A stretch of 64,000 bases of DNA from NCBI GenBank assembly GCA_002428495.1, contig DIWR01000011.1, forward strand, positions 88,437 through 152,436, in the 5' to 3' direction. Below, piece by piece: positions 44,851 to 53,621 of this stretch. The DNA comes from Synergistaceae bacterium UBA6101 (GTDB taxonomy: Bacteria > Synergistota > Synergistia > Synergistales > Synergistaceae). Positions within the stretch are counted from its first letter, which is position 1. Each line of letters starts with the position of its first letter. Below the pieces are notes generated by a model, which saw only the letters and a program-made list of their open reading frames with translations, did no database searches and had not been told where the DNA came from. The position numbers were made by a program, and so were the translations under genes.

Positions 44851-45882
44851 CTACCAAATCTCCCATGAAGGGTCCGGAGAGAGAGAAAGGTCTGACCTGT
44901 TGCCCCTGAGGAAAGAGTCCGTACCTGCAGATGCGATCATAACGGCATTGTCGGTACACATGTTTTTAGGAGGAAGGAATAACTCCCAACCCTCCTCTTC
45001 TGCAATCTCATTAAGCTTGCTGCGAAGACCGGAATTTGCTGCAACACCGCCTGAAAGCGTCAGTCTTTTTACCCCTGTCATGTCTGCAGCAAGTTTTATT
45101 TTGCATGTAAGAGATCCTATTACCGCTTTCTGGAAAGAAGCGCAGATATCTTCCTTTTTTAAAGAGGTGCCTGTCTTTTCCGAGTTTCTTATTATATTGG
45201 CTGCTGCGGTTTTTAATCCGCTGAAACTGAACTCGACCCTGCTTGTTGAGGACAGCGGCATAGGCAGCGCATATCTTTCCGGGTCGCCGCGTGATGCCAG
45301 CCTGTCTATGACCGGACCTCCCGGATAACCAAGCCCCATCATTTTTGCGATCTTATCATAGGCTTCCCCTGCTGCATCATCTCTTGTTGAACCCAGAAGT
45401 TCATATTCTCCAAAATCCTTCACCCATACGATCTCAGTATGGCCTCCCGATACTATGGCTGAAATAAAAGGCGGAGCTAGATCCCTGTTCGCTGCAACGT
45501 TTGCAAATATGTGTCCCTCCAGGTGGTTGACTCCAATGACAGGGATCCTCCAAGCCTGTGAGAGGGCCTTGGCAGTCATGACACCGACAAGAAGCGAACC
45601 CATCAGTCCCGGCCCGGCAGTAACAGCTATTAGGTCTATCTCTTCAGAAGGATCATTTATTCCAGCTCCGTCAAGCACTTCTTCCAGGAGGGGGATGATC
45701 ATTTCCTGGTGCATCCTTGATGCGAGCTCGGGAACAACTCCTCCGTATTCGGAATGCGATTCTATCTGGCTGGACAATACCGAGGACAATACAACATTCC
45801 TGCCCTTCATGACAGCGAGGGCAGTGTCATCACAGCTTGTCTCTATTCCAAGGGTCAGGAGTTCTTCAGGCTCAGCGATCAT
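44851..45882 (-). CDS. tsaD: tRNA N6-adenosine threonylcarbamoyltransferase TsaD
   Basis: TsaD transfers the threonylcarbamoyl group made by TsaC onto A37, working with TsaB and TsaE (not in the window). The 343-residue ASKHA-fold protein has the metal motif HLEGH (120-124), GIETSCDDTALAV near the N-terminus, and LSGGVAANSGLR. The frame extends 37 codons upstream, but that part overlaps a zinc-ribbon gene in another frame. The ATG at 45882 forms an ATGA overlap with that gene and has AGGTCA about 7 nt upstream. Confidence 0.95.
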   Translation of the reverse strand: MIAEPEELLTLGIETSCDDTALAVMKGRNVVLSSVLSSQIESHSEYGGVVPELASRMHQEMIIPLLEEVLDGAGINDPSEEIDLIAVTAGPGLMGSLLVGVMTAKALSQAWRIPVIGVNHLEGHIFANVAANRDLAPPFISAIVSGGHTEIVWVKDFGEYELLGSTRDDAAGEAYDKIAKMMGLGYPGGPVIDRLASRGDPERYALPMPLSSTSRVEFSFSGLKTAAANIIRNSEKTGTSLKKEDICASFQKAVIGSLTCKIKLAADMTGVKRLTLSGGVAANSGLRSKLNEIAEEEGWELFLPPKNMCTDNAVMIASAGTDSFLRGNRSDLSLSPDPSWEIW

Positions 45883-46055
45883 CCGCAATGACCTGCACAG
45901 GATGAACAGTTGCCGCCCTTGCAGCTGCAGGTACTGTTTTTCTTTGGTTCTCCCTCTTTGTGTATCAGTATCCTTGAGCCGCACTCCGGGCATTTTTCAG
46001 CAAATTTTTCCGCAGAAAAAATGTGTCCGCACGAAGCGCATTTGTACTTGTGCAT
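45879..46055 (-). CDS. Small zinc-ribbon protein (FmdB-like), 58 residues
   Basis: This short gene lies in the space before tsaD. Translation from the ATG at 46055 gives MHKYKCASCGHIFSAEKF, then a second CxxC in KCPECGSR. A basic linker and a cysteine-rich tail (CSCKGGNCSSCAGHCG) follow. The paired CxxC motifs resemble FmdB/zinc-ribbon regulatory proteins; the function is unknown. The ATG directly follows the TAA of the lipoprotein gene, and the TGA overlaps the tsaD ATG. The coding frame is supported by conserved-looking motifs and tight coupling on both sides. Nine cysteines in 58 residues is unusual. Confidence 0.8.
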   Translation of the reverse strand: MHKYKCASCGHIFSAEKFAEKCPECGSRILIHKEGEPKKNSTCSCKGGNCSSCAGHCG

Positions 46056-46604
46056 TTATTTCGGTACCTTCCATTTTATTAGATCGTCACCGTAACCCAC
46101 CATGATCTCTGTCCCCGGTTTGACTTTATCCTGAGGCACAACGAAGGCAAACTGCCAGCTGGTACCTGCATCCACAGTCCCGAAAGGATTCTTCCAGCTT
46201 GATGATATGACATCCTTTTCTGTAAGATGGTATCCGCCTACGCTTATCTTTTCTTCTTCAACTGTCCATGGTTTGTTCGCCTCAAGGTTGACTATGAAGA
46301 GGACTTTTTTTCTGGTCTCAGATGACCCGTAATATTGATTTAAATCGTCAACCCATGACGCAAGACCCTGTTCAGCTGATATTGCCTTTGATAATTTTGC
46401 GTCAAGATATATGAACTGTATCGTTCCCCTTGAACCCAGGACAAGGTCCCCGAACAGCTCACCTTCCACCCAGCAGTCTATCTGTCTTTCTTCCAACAGG
46501 CTATTAAGGTCGTTTTGATCCGCCTCTGCCCGGAAAGAACGCGGACATGCAATTATAATGGATATAAGCAAAAGCATCGAAAAAAATAAAAATTTTCTTT
46601 TCAC
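46056..46604 (-). CDS. Predicted exported lipoprotein of unknown function
   Basis: I do not recognise a family for this 182-residue protein. From a GTG start at 46604 (AAGGGGG 7 nt upstream) it has KRK, then a hydrophobic stretch and IIAC at 17-20, an acceptable lipobox; cleavage after FRAEA by signal peptidase I is an alternative. The mature part is mixed alpha/beta with no cysteine cluster except one Cys (IDCWVEG). It has a terminal VPQDKVKPGTEIMVGYGDDL segment. It lies between murJ and the zinc-ribbon/tsaD pair. Confidence 0.7.
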   Translation of the reverse strand: MKRKFLFFSMLLLISIIIACPRSFRAEADQNDLNSLLEERQIDCWVEGELFGDLVLGSRGTIQFIYLDAKLSKAISAEQGLASWVDDLNQYYGSSETRKKVLFIVNLEANKPWTVEEEKISVGGYHLTEKDVISSSWKNPFGTVDAGTSWQFAFVVPQDKVKPGTEIMVGYGDDLIKWKVPK

Positions 46605-46685
46605 TGTTACGCCCCCTTGGAATTTTCTGAATAGAAGCAGATCGATCAATACGTCAGATCCTATGTAAATGATAACATCGATCAG

Positions 46686-48245
46686 TTAATTATTTTTTTG
46701 TTTCAGCGCATCTTTTATCCATTGCCACTCAGAGCAGCGTAGAAGGATCGTAGAGAGGGAATATACCACTATACCCGCAAGCACCATGCCGGACAGCCAG
46801 AGCGCCCTGAGTCCCAACGAAGCAGAAACGGGATATGGCAGAGTCATTTTGACTGCATAGAGAGTAATAAACATCAGTATGGTAGAAGAAAGTATCTTCG
46901 CCAGCCATCCGAGGTCAAAGACGCCCAGAGGTTCTTTAAGGTTCCTTGAAAGAGCCCATGCTCCGTACAGGCTTGAACATGTAAATGCTGCAGCCGTGGC
47001 TCCTGCAAGACCCGCGTATTTAAAAAGCGGCATCAGCAATAGACAAGCAGCCAAATTGACTGCCACAGTCACCCCGGTTACTCCAACAGCACCCCTGGGC
47101 ATCCTCCTGGCATACATCGCTCGCAGTAAAACAGTGCTGCTTGCCATTCCAGGAAGGCCAAGACCGTATATCGCAAGGGCGGTTCCTGTCGCATGCCAGG
47201 CCCATTCGGTAAAAGCACCCCTGAAAAATAATATATGCACGGTCTCCTGGGAGAGAACGAAGAGCCCTACAGATACAGGCAGAATTACAAAAAGGTCAAA
47301 CCTGAGTGCATCTCTTATAAAATCCCTGAACCCTGCCCTGTCATTTGGATCCTGTCTGGAGAGCATGGGAAGGACAGCCTGTGAAATAGCTATGACAAAA
47401 AGCCCAAGCGGGAGCTGAAGGATCCTGTCCGCATAAGTAAGGACAGAGATCGAACCTCCTGTTAGGAAGGAACCGAACACCCTGCTTATCACAGGGTTTA
47501 CCTGATTTAATGATAGCCCTGCGGCATATGGAAAAAAGAGATACATCATGTTTTTGAGCTCAGCATTGTCCTTTTTCGGAACGGCAGGCGTCAGCGTTAC
47601 TCCCATCCTGCCGCACCAGTACCACTGAAGGAGCATATGGCAGATACCTCCGATGAGGACCGCTGCTGAAAGGTTCCATATAGTCAGGTTTTTCATAGTA
47701 GCTATCAAAAAGAGTATGTAAGCCAGGTTGCTGAGCGCCGGAGCTACTGCCGGGACAAAAAATGAGCCCATACTGTTCAGTACGCCCATTGCAAGAGCTC
47801 CCACCGAGACAAAAAGAAGGAAGGGAAACATTATCCTGGTAAGGGATATCGCCAGAGCTCTCTCTTCTGCCGCAAATCCGGGAGCCATTATCCCTACGAA
47901 TACAGGGGCAAAAATTATACCGACCGTTACGACAAGAGCGCCTCCCAGCAAGAGTACTGAGAGAGCCTGCCTCGCAAGACACTGAGCCGAGTCTTTTCCT
48001 TTGTTTTCAAGAGTCCTTGAAAATACCGGGACAAAAGAAGCGGAAAGAGCTCCTTCAGCTAGGAGCTGACGTGAAAGATTTGCCAGTGTGTATGCCACAT
48101 AAAACGCGTCAAGCTGGCGGGTCGCTCCAAAGAAGGCCGCTGTAAGCATTTCCCTTACAAGACCAAGGATCCTGCTTGCAAGAGTGCCGACCATCATCCT
48201 CATCGCATGTCTTACCATGCCCGGAAGGTTGTCGTTGCGGCTCAT
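46686..48245 (-). CDS. murJ: Lipid II flippase MurJ
   Basis: MurJ flips lipid II across the inner membrane for peptidoglycan synthesis. The 519-residue protein has about 14 membrane helices and the MviN signature near the N-terminus (RILGLVREMLTAAFFGATRQ followed by DAFYVAYTLAN). It lies 16 nt after lptB, so envelope functions are grouped here. Confidence 0.94.
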   Translation of the reverse strand: MSRNDNLPGMVRHAMRMMVGTLASRILGLVREMLTAAFFGATRQLDAFYVAYTLANLSRQLLAEGALSASFVPVFSRTLENKGKDSAQCLARQALSVLLLGGALVVTVGIIFAPVFVGIMAPGFAAEERALAISLTRIMFPFLLFVSVGALAMGVLNSMGSFFVPAVAPALSNLAYILFLIATMKNLTIWNLSAAVLIGGICHMLLQWYWCGRMGVTLTPAVPKKDNAELKNMMYLFFPYAAGLSLNQVNPVISRVFGSFLTGGSISVLTYADRILQLPLGLFVIAISQAVLPMLSRQDPNDRAGFRDFIRDALRFDLFVILPVSVGLFVLSQETVHILFFRGAFTEWAWHATGTALAIYGLGLPGMASSTVLLRAMYARRMPRGAVGVTGVTVAVNLAACLLLMPLFKYAGLAGATAAAFTCSSLYGAWALSRNLKEPLGVFDLGWLAKILSSTILMFITLYAVKMTLPYPVSASLGLRALWLSGMVLAGIVVYSLSTILLRCSEWQWIKDALKQKNN

Positions 48246-48261
48246 TTGAGAAAGTTGGCCC

Positions 48262-49008
48262 TTACCAGCAAAAATCCGCGCCGAGGTAGAATTGTCTCGC
48301 CTCTTCGTTGGCTGCGATCTCCCTGGGGAGGCCTTCCAGAAAGACTTTTCCCTGATGGATAAGGTAGGCCCTGTCGGTTATTGAAAGAGTCTCTCTGACG
48401 TTGTGGTCTGTAAGAAGTATTCCGTAACCTTTGTCCTTCAGCTGTCTTATGATCGCCTGCAGATCAGCCACCGCTATTGGATCTATACCGCTGAACGGTT
48501 CATCAAGAAGGATGAATGAAGGGTCAAGAGCCAGACATCTTGCTATCTCGACCCGTCGCCTCTCTCCTCCTGAGAGAGAGACGCCGAGGATATTTTCGAT
48601 CTGTTTCAGCCCATAACCCTCAAGCAGAGTCTCTATTTTTGCATCACGCTCTTCCTTGAGGATACCGGCCTCTTCAAGGACCAGCTCAAGGTTCTGTCTC
48701 ACTGTGAGTTTCCTGAATACCGAAGCTTCCTGAGGAAGGTAGCCAAGTCCTGTCCTGGCTCTCTCATACATGGGAAGTGCCGTGATATCTTTTTCCCCGT
48801 TGAAGACCCTTCCCGACTCAGGCATTATCCTTCCTATCATCATGTAAAAAGTGGTGCTTTTACCCGCTCCGTTCGGCCCCAAAAGACCTACGATCTCACC
48901 CTTTTTTATTTCGATAGATACATTGTCTACTACTCTTCTTCTGTTGTAGGACTTAACGAGGTGTTCTGCCCTGAGCACCTCAAATTTTGATCTTACGGCA
49001 ATTGCCAT
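48262..49008 (-). CDS. lptB: LPS export ABC transporter ATP-binding protein LptB
   Basis: LptB powers LPS extraction from the inner membrane with LptF/LptG (not in the window). The 248-residue ATPase has Walker A GPNGAGKST (44-52), the signature LSGGERRRVEIARCLA and Walker B FILLDEPFSGIDP. The phrase GLGYLPQEASVFRKLTV is diagnostic for the LptB branch. lptA precedes it by 3 nt. It is the clearest evidence that the organism has an LPS-type outer membrane. Confidence 0.95.
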   Translation of the reverse strand: MAIAVRSKFEVLRAEHLVKSYNRRRVVDNVSIEIKKGEIVGLLGPNGAGKSTTFYMMIGRIMPESGRVFNGEKDITALPMYERARTGLGYLPQEASVFRKLTVRQNLELVLEEAGILKEERDAKIETLLEGYGLKQIENILGVSLSGGERRRVEIARCLALDPSFILLDEPFSGIDPIAVADLQAIIRQLKDKGYGILLTDHNVRETLSITDRAYLIHQGKVFLEGLPREIAANEEARQFYLGADFCW

Positions 49009-49011
49009 TGC

Positions 49012-49902
49012 TCATTCCCCGCTTTTCGGCTTCTCTTCTTTTTTGTCCTTTTTCTCGTTGGTGATGAATGTTATCTTCGAGTTGCCTATTGCCTCTATGT
49101 CGTTGGAATCCTCATGCATTATCAGCGAATCCGCCGAAACAGTTTTCCCGTCGCTGCGGACAGCCTTTGCATTTCCTGATATCACAAATGTGGCCTTTGA
49201 TTTGGAATATACCCCTTTTTCACCTGTTACCCTGCTTTTGAGGCCTTCCTTGTCCACAAAGTCCATTACTACATTGCCCACTGCTACGAGTTCGCTGATC
49301 TCTTCGTTTACCGTGGTCCCGTTCACAGTATCAGCGCTTACAACAAGCTTCTGTTTGATATCCTCGTATCTTTTGACTTTTTTGCCCCAGAATTTATCTT
49401 TGCTCTGTCCTGCCTCATCGGCTATCAGGATGTTATTTTCAGTTTTTGCGTCTACATTGCCTTTTGCTGTGTAATTTTTTGTGCCAAGTTCCCAGAGCAA
49501 ATAATCCGCGTCTATCTTCTCATTAGTTCCACGTGTCAGATGCACCTTACCAAAAGCCTCCGCAATACCATCATTTTCAGTGCTTTTCGAACCAGTCCAC
49601 TTAACTTTGTCAGCTGTCATGTCGGTTTTATCTGCTGGAAAAGTCCCCTTAACGTTTCCCTGAAGCGTGAACTCGGAAGTTTCCATACTGCCTTCTCCCT
49701 TCTCACCCCAGAGTATGGCACCCTCTCTCTTTATTATTACATTTCCTACAGCTGATATTTTTTTCGTATTCACGTTGTAATTTATTGTGTCAGCCGACAT
49801 TGTGCCTTCAACAGGATCTGCTGACAGAGTGGCCTGGAAAGGTAAAAAAAGGATAAGTGCTGCCGCCGGAAGCAATCTTAGAAAATATTTTATGCCTGAC
49901 AT
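49012..49902 (-). CDS. lptA: LptA/OstA-like periplasmic LPS transport protein
   Basis: This 296-residue protein has an N-terminal signal peptide (RLLPAAALILFLPFQATLSA) and repeated beta-jellyroll strands of the OstA/LptA type (ISAVGNVIIKREGAILWGEK, ELVAVGNVVMDF, FVISGNAKAV). It would bridge LPS through the periplasm. It is about 110 residues longer than E. coli LptA, so it may carry extra jellyroll turns. It is immediately upstream of lptB. The tail is lysine/glutamate-rich. Confidence 0.85.
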   Translation of the reverse strand: MSGIKYFLRLLPAAALILFLPFQATLSADPVEGTMSADTINYNVNTKKISAVGNVIIKREGAILWGEKGEGSMETSEFTLQGNVKGTFPADKTDMTADKVKWTGSKSTENDGIAEAFGKVHLTRGTNEKIDADYLLWELGTKNYTAKGNVDAKTENNILIADEAGQSKDKFWGKKVKRYEDIKQKLVVSADTVNGTTVNEEISELVAVGNVVMDFVDKEGLKSRVTGEKGVYSKSKATFVISGNAKAVRSDGKTVSADSLIMHEDSNDIEAIGNSKITFITNEKKDKKEEKPKSGE

Positions 49903-49983
49903 TATTAGACCTCATTCCTTGAAAAAAGTATCTGTATTAAGTAATACTGTTGAGCATACAGCCATATTTTACAGCCTATATTG

Positions 49984-50817
49984 TCATTTAGTCTTCACGT
50001 TTTTAGTTTTATTCCATATCGCAAGAAAAATATCATGGAGAAAGACGAAATAGTCCCGGTCTTTGGATGGAGGAGGCAGAGTAAGTCTGTTTTCATAGCC
50101 TACAGCTGCAGACCTTATGATCTCCGGGGTCCATGGATCGAGCAAAATCAGCCAGTTGCGTCTGGCGGCTTCATCAAGGGCGGCTTTCAGTGCCTTTGTG
50201 TCGCCTGCTTTCCACCCCTCCCAGACTGTGCCAGGGGGCCTTACAGCACCTGAGATCGAGGAACGGATCCATGTCCCTTCAGCTCCGGTAATGTCAAGCA
50301 TTTTTGTGTCACCTAAAAGGTGCCTTCCGATATCTATCGTACTTTCTATCTTTGACTGGAACTCGGCAAGCCTCCTCTGATAATATGTGTACCTGTCCTT
50401 GTCCTCTTCCGACATTATTTTCATTACGCTCTGCGCGAGAAAAGGAAGCATTGCAGGATCAAAGAAAGCACTCTGCATCTGCTCTTTCGTCATAGGCAGA
50501 TCATAGTAGAGAAGCCGCAGATACTTATTGTTTTTCTTTATCCTGAAGTTTTCTGCGTCTTTTGCATCTATGGCGATAATTATCTCCCCGGATCTTGGAG
50601 ATGATGTTTTTATCACGTTTCCGGAGGAGTCCCAATTAGAAAGGTAGCGGACATTTTTAGCATCACCCGCAATAAAAGAGGCGATGAAACCGATCCAGGG
50701 TGAGGTCGCAGCAAAATTTTCCGCACTCGCAGCTGCCGGAAGGAAAAGCAACATCAGCAGCGCAAAAGCAGTGAATAAAACCTTATTCAGACTTCTCCTC
50801 AAAGTGAGAACAGGCAT
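49984..50817 (-). CDS. Exported protein of unknown function coupled to pyrE
   Basis: I do not recognise this 277-residue protein. From the ATG at 50817 it has a basic stretch (RRSLNK) and a hydrophobic signal sequence ending AAASAENFA. The mature part is mainly alpha-helical and basic/aromatic with no catalytic motif I can name. The ATG overlaps the pyrE stop (TGATG), and lptA follows after 81 nt. Position suggests an envelope role rather than pyrimidine synthesis; that is inference. The upstream extension of the frame lies inside pyrE and is discounted. Confidence 0.75.
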   Translation of the reverse strand: MPVLTLRRSLNKVLFTAFALLMLLFLPAAASAENFAATSPWIGFIASFIAGDAKNVRYLSNWDSSGNVIKTSSPRSGEIIIAIDAKDAENFRIKKNNKYLRLLYYDLPMTKEQMQSAFFDPAMLPFLAQSVMKIMSEEDKDRYTYYQRRLAEFQSKIESTIDIGRHLLGDTKMLDITGAEGTWIRSSISGAVRPPGTVWEGWKAGDTKALKAALDEAARRNWLILLDPWTPEIIRSAAVGYENRLTLPPPSKDRDYFVFLHDIFLAIWNKTKNVKTK

Positions 50818-51419
50818 CAGCCCGGACGGCTCCCCGGCTTTACAAGGGGAAGGCCCTCCTTGCACAAAGGACAATTTTGCTCTTCATAAAGGGGAAAACT
50901 CAGTTTCCAGAGGGATACAAGGTCCCATTCCTTATAAGTGTCATTTGCTCGCCTGTCGATTATTGAAGCGGAAGAGACCCACTCCGCTCCCCCTTCGGCA
51001 AGTATCTGCGCTGTTTCCCGTGATGATTTGCCTGTAGTCACCACATCTTCGATGAGTGCGAAACGCTTTTTGCCTGGGTGGGGAAACCTTCTGAGCCTCA
51101 TTACCCCCTCCTGCCTTTCGCAGAAGATAAAAGGCACACCCAGTGCCCTGGCAACTTCGTGGCCTATGATGAGTCCGCCCAACGCAGGAGAAAGGATGAT
51201 CTCAGGTTTTTTGTGCGCTATCCGCTCTGCGATCATTTCTCCCGCGTATGCTGCAAACTCAGGAAAACGGAGCATAAGGGCGCACTGTATGTAATGACCG
51301 CTGTGAAGTCCTGAGGTCAGCTTGAAATGCCCTTCGAGATGGGCGCCGCTCTCCTTCATCATTTCCATGATCCTTGCGGCCACGGCCTCATCACCTGTCT
51401 TTACAAAGCTTTTTTCCAT
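50817..51419 (-). CDS. pyrE: Orotate phosphoribosyltransferase
   Basis: PyrE makes OMP from orotate and PRPP. The 200-residue type I PRTase has the PRPP-binding signature ALIEDVVTTGKSS and the core FKLTSGLHSGHYIQCA. The C-terminal CPLCKEG pair of cysteines is an extension seen in some members. The ATG at 51419 has GGGGG 7 nt upstream; a GTG one codon earlier is closer to that site. It overlaps the pyrF stop by 1 nt. Confidence 0.95.
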   Translation of the reverse strand: MEKSFVKTGDEAVAARIMEMMKESGAHLEGHFKLTSGLHSGHYIQCALMLRFPEFAAYAGEMIAERIAHKKPEIILSPALGGLIIGHEVARALGVPFIFCERQEGVMRLRRFPHPGKKRFALIEDVVTTGKSSRETAQILAEGGAEWVSSASIIDRRANDTYKEWDLVSLWKLSFPLYEEQNCPLCKEGLPLVKPGSRPG

Positions 51420-52123
51420 CACTGCACCCCCGATATTTCCTTTAGTATACTTCTGACTTCGCTGATAGGATCCGCTGCTTCATGTATCGGTCTTCCGACA
51501 ACGATGTATGAAGCCCCTGCTTCGGATGCTTCCTTTGCTGTTGCCACCCTGGTCTGATCTTCTGTCGATGCCCTTGTTCTCCTGATACCAGGGACTACTC
51601 TTGCAAGTTTTTCTGCCTTTCCGCTCAGAAGCGAAAGATCGAGCGGCGAACAGACTATGCCGTCAAGACCGGCCCTTTCGGCTGCAAGCGCTCTTGCCTC
51701 AAGTGAACGGTCCAGGTCAGATCCCGGATGCACTTCGCTCCATGAATCTCCTCCAAGGCTTGTCAGCACCGTTATCCCGAACAGGTTCATCCTGCTTCCT
51801 GTCTTATCTCTCATTGCTACTGACCGAGACATCATTTCACGTCCGCCTGAGGTGTGGATGGTCAAAGCCCAAAGCCCCATCTCAGCAAGAGGTTCGACCG
51901 CAGATGCTACAGTGTTGGGTATGTCATGCAGTTTAAGGTCAAGAAAAAGGCTGTATCCTTTTTTGACTATTTCACTTATGAACATAGCTCCCCCCAATGC
52001 GTAAAGCCTGGGCCCTATCTTTACATACGGGGTCGCTTTATCGAGTTTCTCAAGAAACTCCCTCGCTGCGTCCAGGGTCGGCAGATCCACCGCTGCGATC
52101 AATTTACATTTTTTATTTTCCAA
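51419..52123 (-). CDS. pyrF: Orotidine 5'-phosphate decarboxylase
   Basis: PyrF decarboxylates OMP to UMP. The 234-residue TIM barrel has the active-site motif LDLKLHDIPNTV and the phosphate-binding VVGRPIHEAADP. The start is a TTG with GGAGG 7 nt upstream. A 193-nt gap with no recognisable gene separates it from pyrC. Confidence 0.96.
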   Translation of the reverse strand: MENKKCKLIAAVDLPTLDAAREFLEKLDKATPYVKIGPRLYALGGAMFISEIVKKGYSLFLDLKLHDIPNTVASAVEPLAEMGLWALTIHTSGGREMMSRSVAMRDKTGSRMNLFGITVLTSLGGDSWSEVHPGSDLDRSLEARALAAERAGLDGIVCSPLDLSLLSGKAEKLARVVPGIRRTRASTEDQTRVATAKEASEAGASYIVVGRPIHEAADPISEVRSILKEISGVQ

Positions 52124-52316
52124 ACCTACACCTCCAGATTATATCTACTGCTTTATACACATACATCAGCAAAAGAGCCCTATTGCACCCGGCATGAAGG
52201 ATAAACGGAAACAGGGACGGCACTAAAGATGTCAAGACCTTATCCTCTGATTACCTGACATACTTTAACACGCCCCTGCGATTGTCCTGCAAGATGCTTT
52301 ATGGTCGGGTCAGCTT
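52124..52316. other. Unexplained 193-nt gap inside the pyr operon
   Basis: No gene, tRNA or clear promoter is seen. The minus strand has a lone TTGACA (around 52242-52247) without a matching -10, and a TATAAT close to the pyrF RBS without a -35. In Bacillus-type operons carAB, pyrK and pyrD lie at this position. The gap may mark their loss; I see no readable remnant. Confidence 0.6.
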
Positions 52317-53621
52317 CTAAAGATCTTCGTTATCCTGCCAGATCTTCCTGCCTTCGACAAAAGTCATCACCGGCCAGCCGGTCAGCGCGATCCCTTCCCA
52401 GGGACAGCACCTCGCCTTGCTGTTCCATTCAGAGCAGTCTACTATCCTGGTCCTCTCTTCGTCTATTATCGTTATGTCTGCCGGAGAGCCTTCCTCTATC
52501 TTTCCCAGGGCCTGCCATTTCTCAGTCAAAAGCGATGCAGGCGAGCTTGTCATTTTCCTGAGGATCATTTCAACCGGAACCTCAGGGTAATTCTTATTTT
52601 TGAAGTCTATAATAACAGCTGCTGCACATTCCAGTGAGGCGATGCCAAAAGGAGCATCCTGGAATGGCTCGTCTTTCTCATCCATGTGCCATGGAGCATG
52701 GTCTGACACTATCGCATCTATCGTTCCGTCAAGCATCCCCTCCCACAGCGCTGCCTGGTCTTCCTTGCTCCTCAGAGGGGGATTCACTTTGTACCTTGAA
52801 TTATAACCGCTGTTTATCACGGCGTTTTCATTAAGGGTAAGATGGTGGAAGGTGGTATCACATGTGACGTCCAACCCTTCCTTCTTGGCCTGCTTTATAA
52901 GTCCCAGAGCCCCGGCGCTGCTCAGGTGCGTAAAGTGGACCCTTCCGCAGGTCTCCCTGGCAAGGGCTATGCCTCTTGCCACATCTATCTCCTCCGATGC
53001 TGCCGGAATACCCTTCAGTCCGCTGAGTGCGCTGACCTTTCCCTCATGCACCTGCCCCCCCTTGAAGAGGCTCATCTCTTCAGGATGCTCCATTATTCTT
53101 GGATGGTCCTTGCCGGTATAGATAAGAGCCAGGCGGAAGAGTGAACTTGTCGCTATCGGCGCACCGTCGTCTGTAAAAAAGACCGCTCCAGCCTCAGCCA
53201 TCTTTAGAAGTTCTGCCATCTCTTTTCCTTCCCTGTTTTTGCTTACGCATCCGGATGGAAGGATCCTTGAAGCACCGGCTGCCCTTCCATGGCTCAGCAC
53301 ATACTCAACAAGCGAAGGTTCTGATATTGCGGGCTTTGTGTTGGGCATGGCAACAAGGGTGGTAAAGCCTCCGGCGGCTCCGGCCCTGGCCCCTGAAGAT
53401 ATATCCTCGTTCCATTCTCCCCCGGGGTCCCTGAAATGAGCGTGGAGGTCTACAAAGCCGGGCGAAAGTATCTTCCCGTATCCTTCTATTATCTCAGCGT
53501 CTGTGCTGTCAAGGCTGTTGCCTATCGCAGATACCCTTTCGCCATCCACAAGCACCTCTCTGGCATCTATGAATTCTGTCCCGTTGAAGACCTTAAAGTC
53601 TTTGAACAATATTTTTCCCAT
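52317..53621 (-). CDS. pyrC: Dihydroorotase
   Basis: PyrC cyclises carbamoyl-aspartate. The 434-residue class I amidohydrolase has the metal ligands H60 and H62 in DLHAHFRDPG, later VHFTHLSSAG and DTTFHHLTL, and VSDHAPWH. It overlaps the pyrB stop by 1 nt (TAATG). Confidence 0.95.
   Translation of the reverse strand: MGKILFKDFKVFNGTEFIDAREVLVDGERVSAIGNSLDSTDAEIIEGYGKILSPGFVDLHAHFRDPGGEWNEDISSGARAGAAGGFTTLVAMPNTKPAISEPSLVEYVLSHGRAAGASRILPSGCVSKNREGKEMAELLKMAEAGAVFFTDDGAPIATSSLFRLALIYTGKDHPRIMEHPEEMSLFKGGQVHEGKVSALSGLKGIPAASEEIDVARGIALARETCGRVHFTHLSSAGALGLIKQAKKEGLDVTCDTTFHHLTLNENAVINSGYNSRYKVNPPLRSKEDQAALWEGMLDGTIDAIVSDHAPWHMDEKDEPFQDAPFGIASLECAAAVIIDFKNKNYPEVPVEMILRKMTSSPASLLTEKWQALGKIEEGSPADITIIDEERTRIVDCSEWNSKARCCPWEGIALTGWPVMTFVEGRKIWQDNEDL

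Noticed and set aside
44851..45993. Longer TsaD start at 45993
   Set aside because: The extra 37 residues lack family similarity and overlap a well-supported zinc-ribbon gene in another frame; the ATG at 45882 has the coupling signal.
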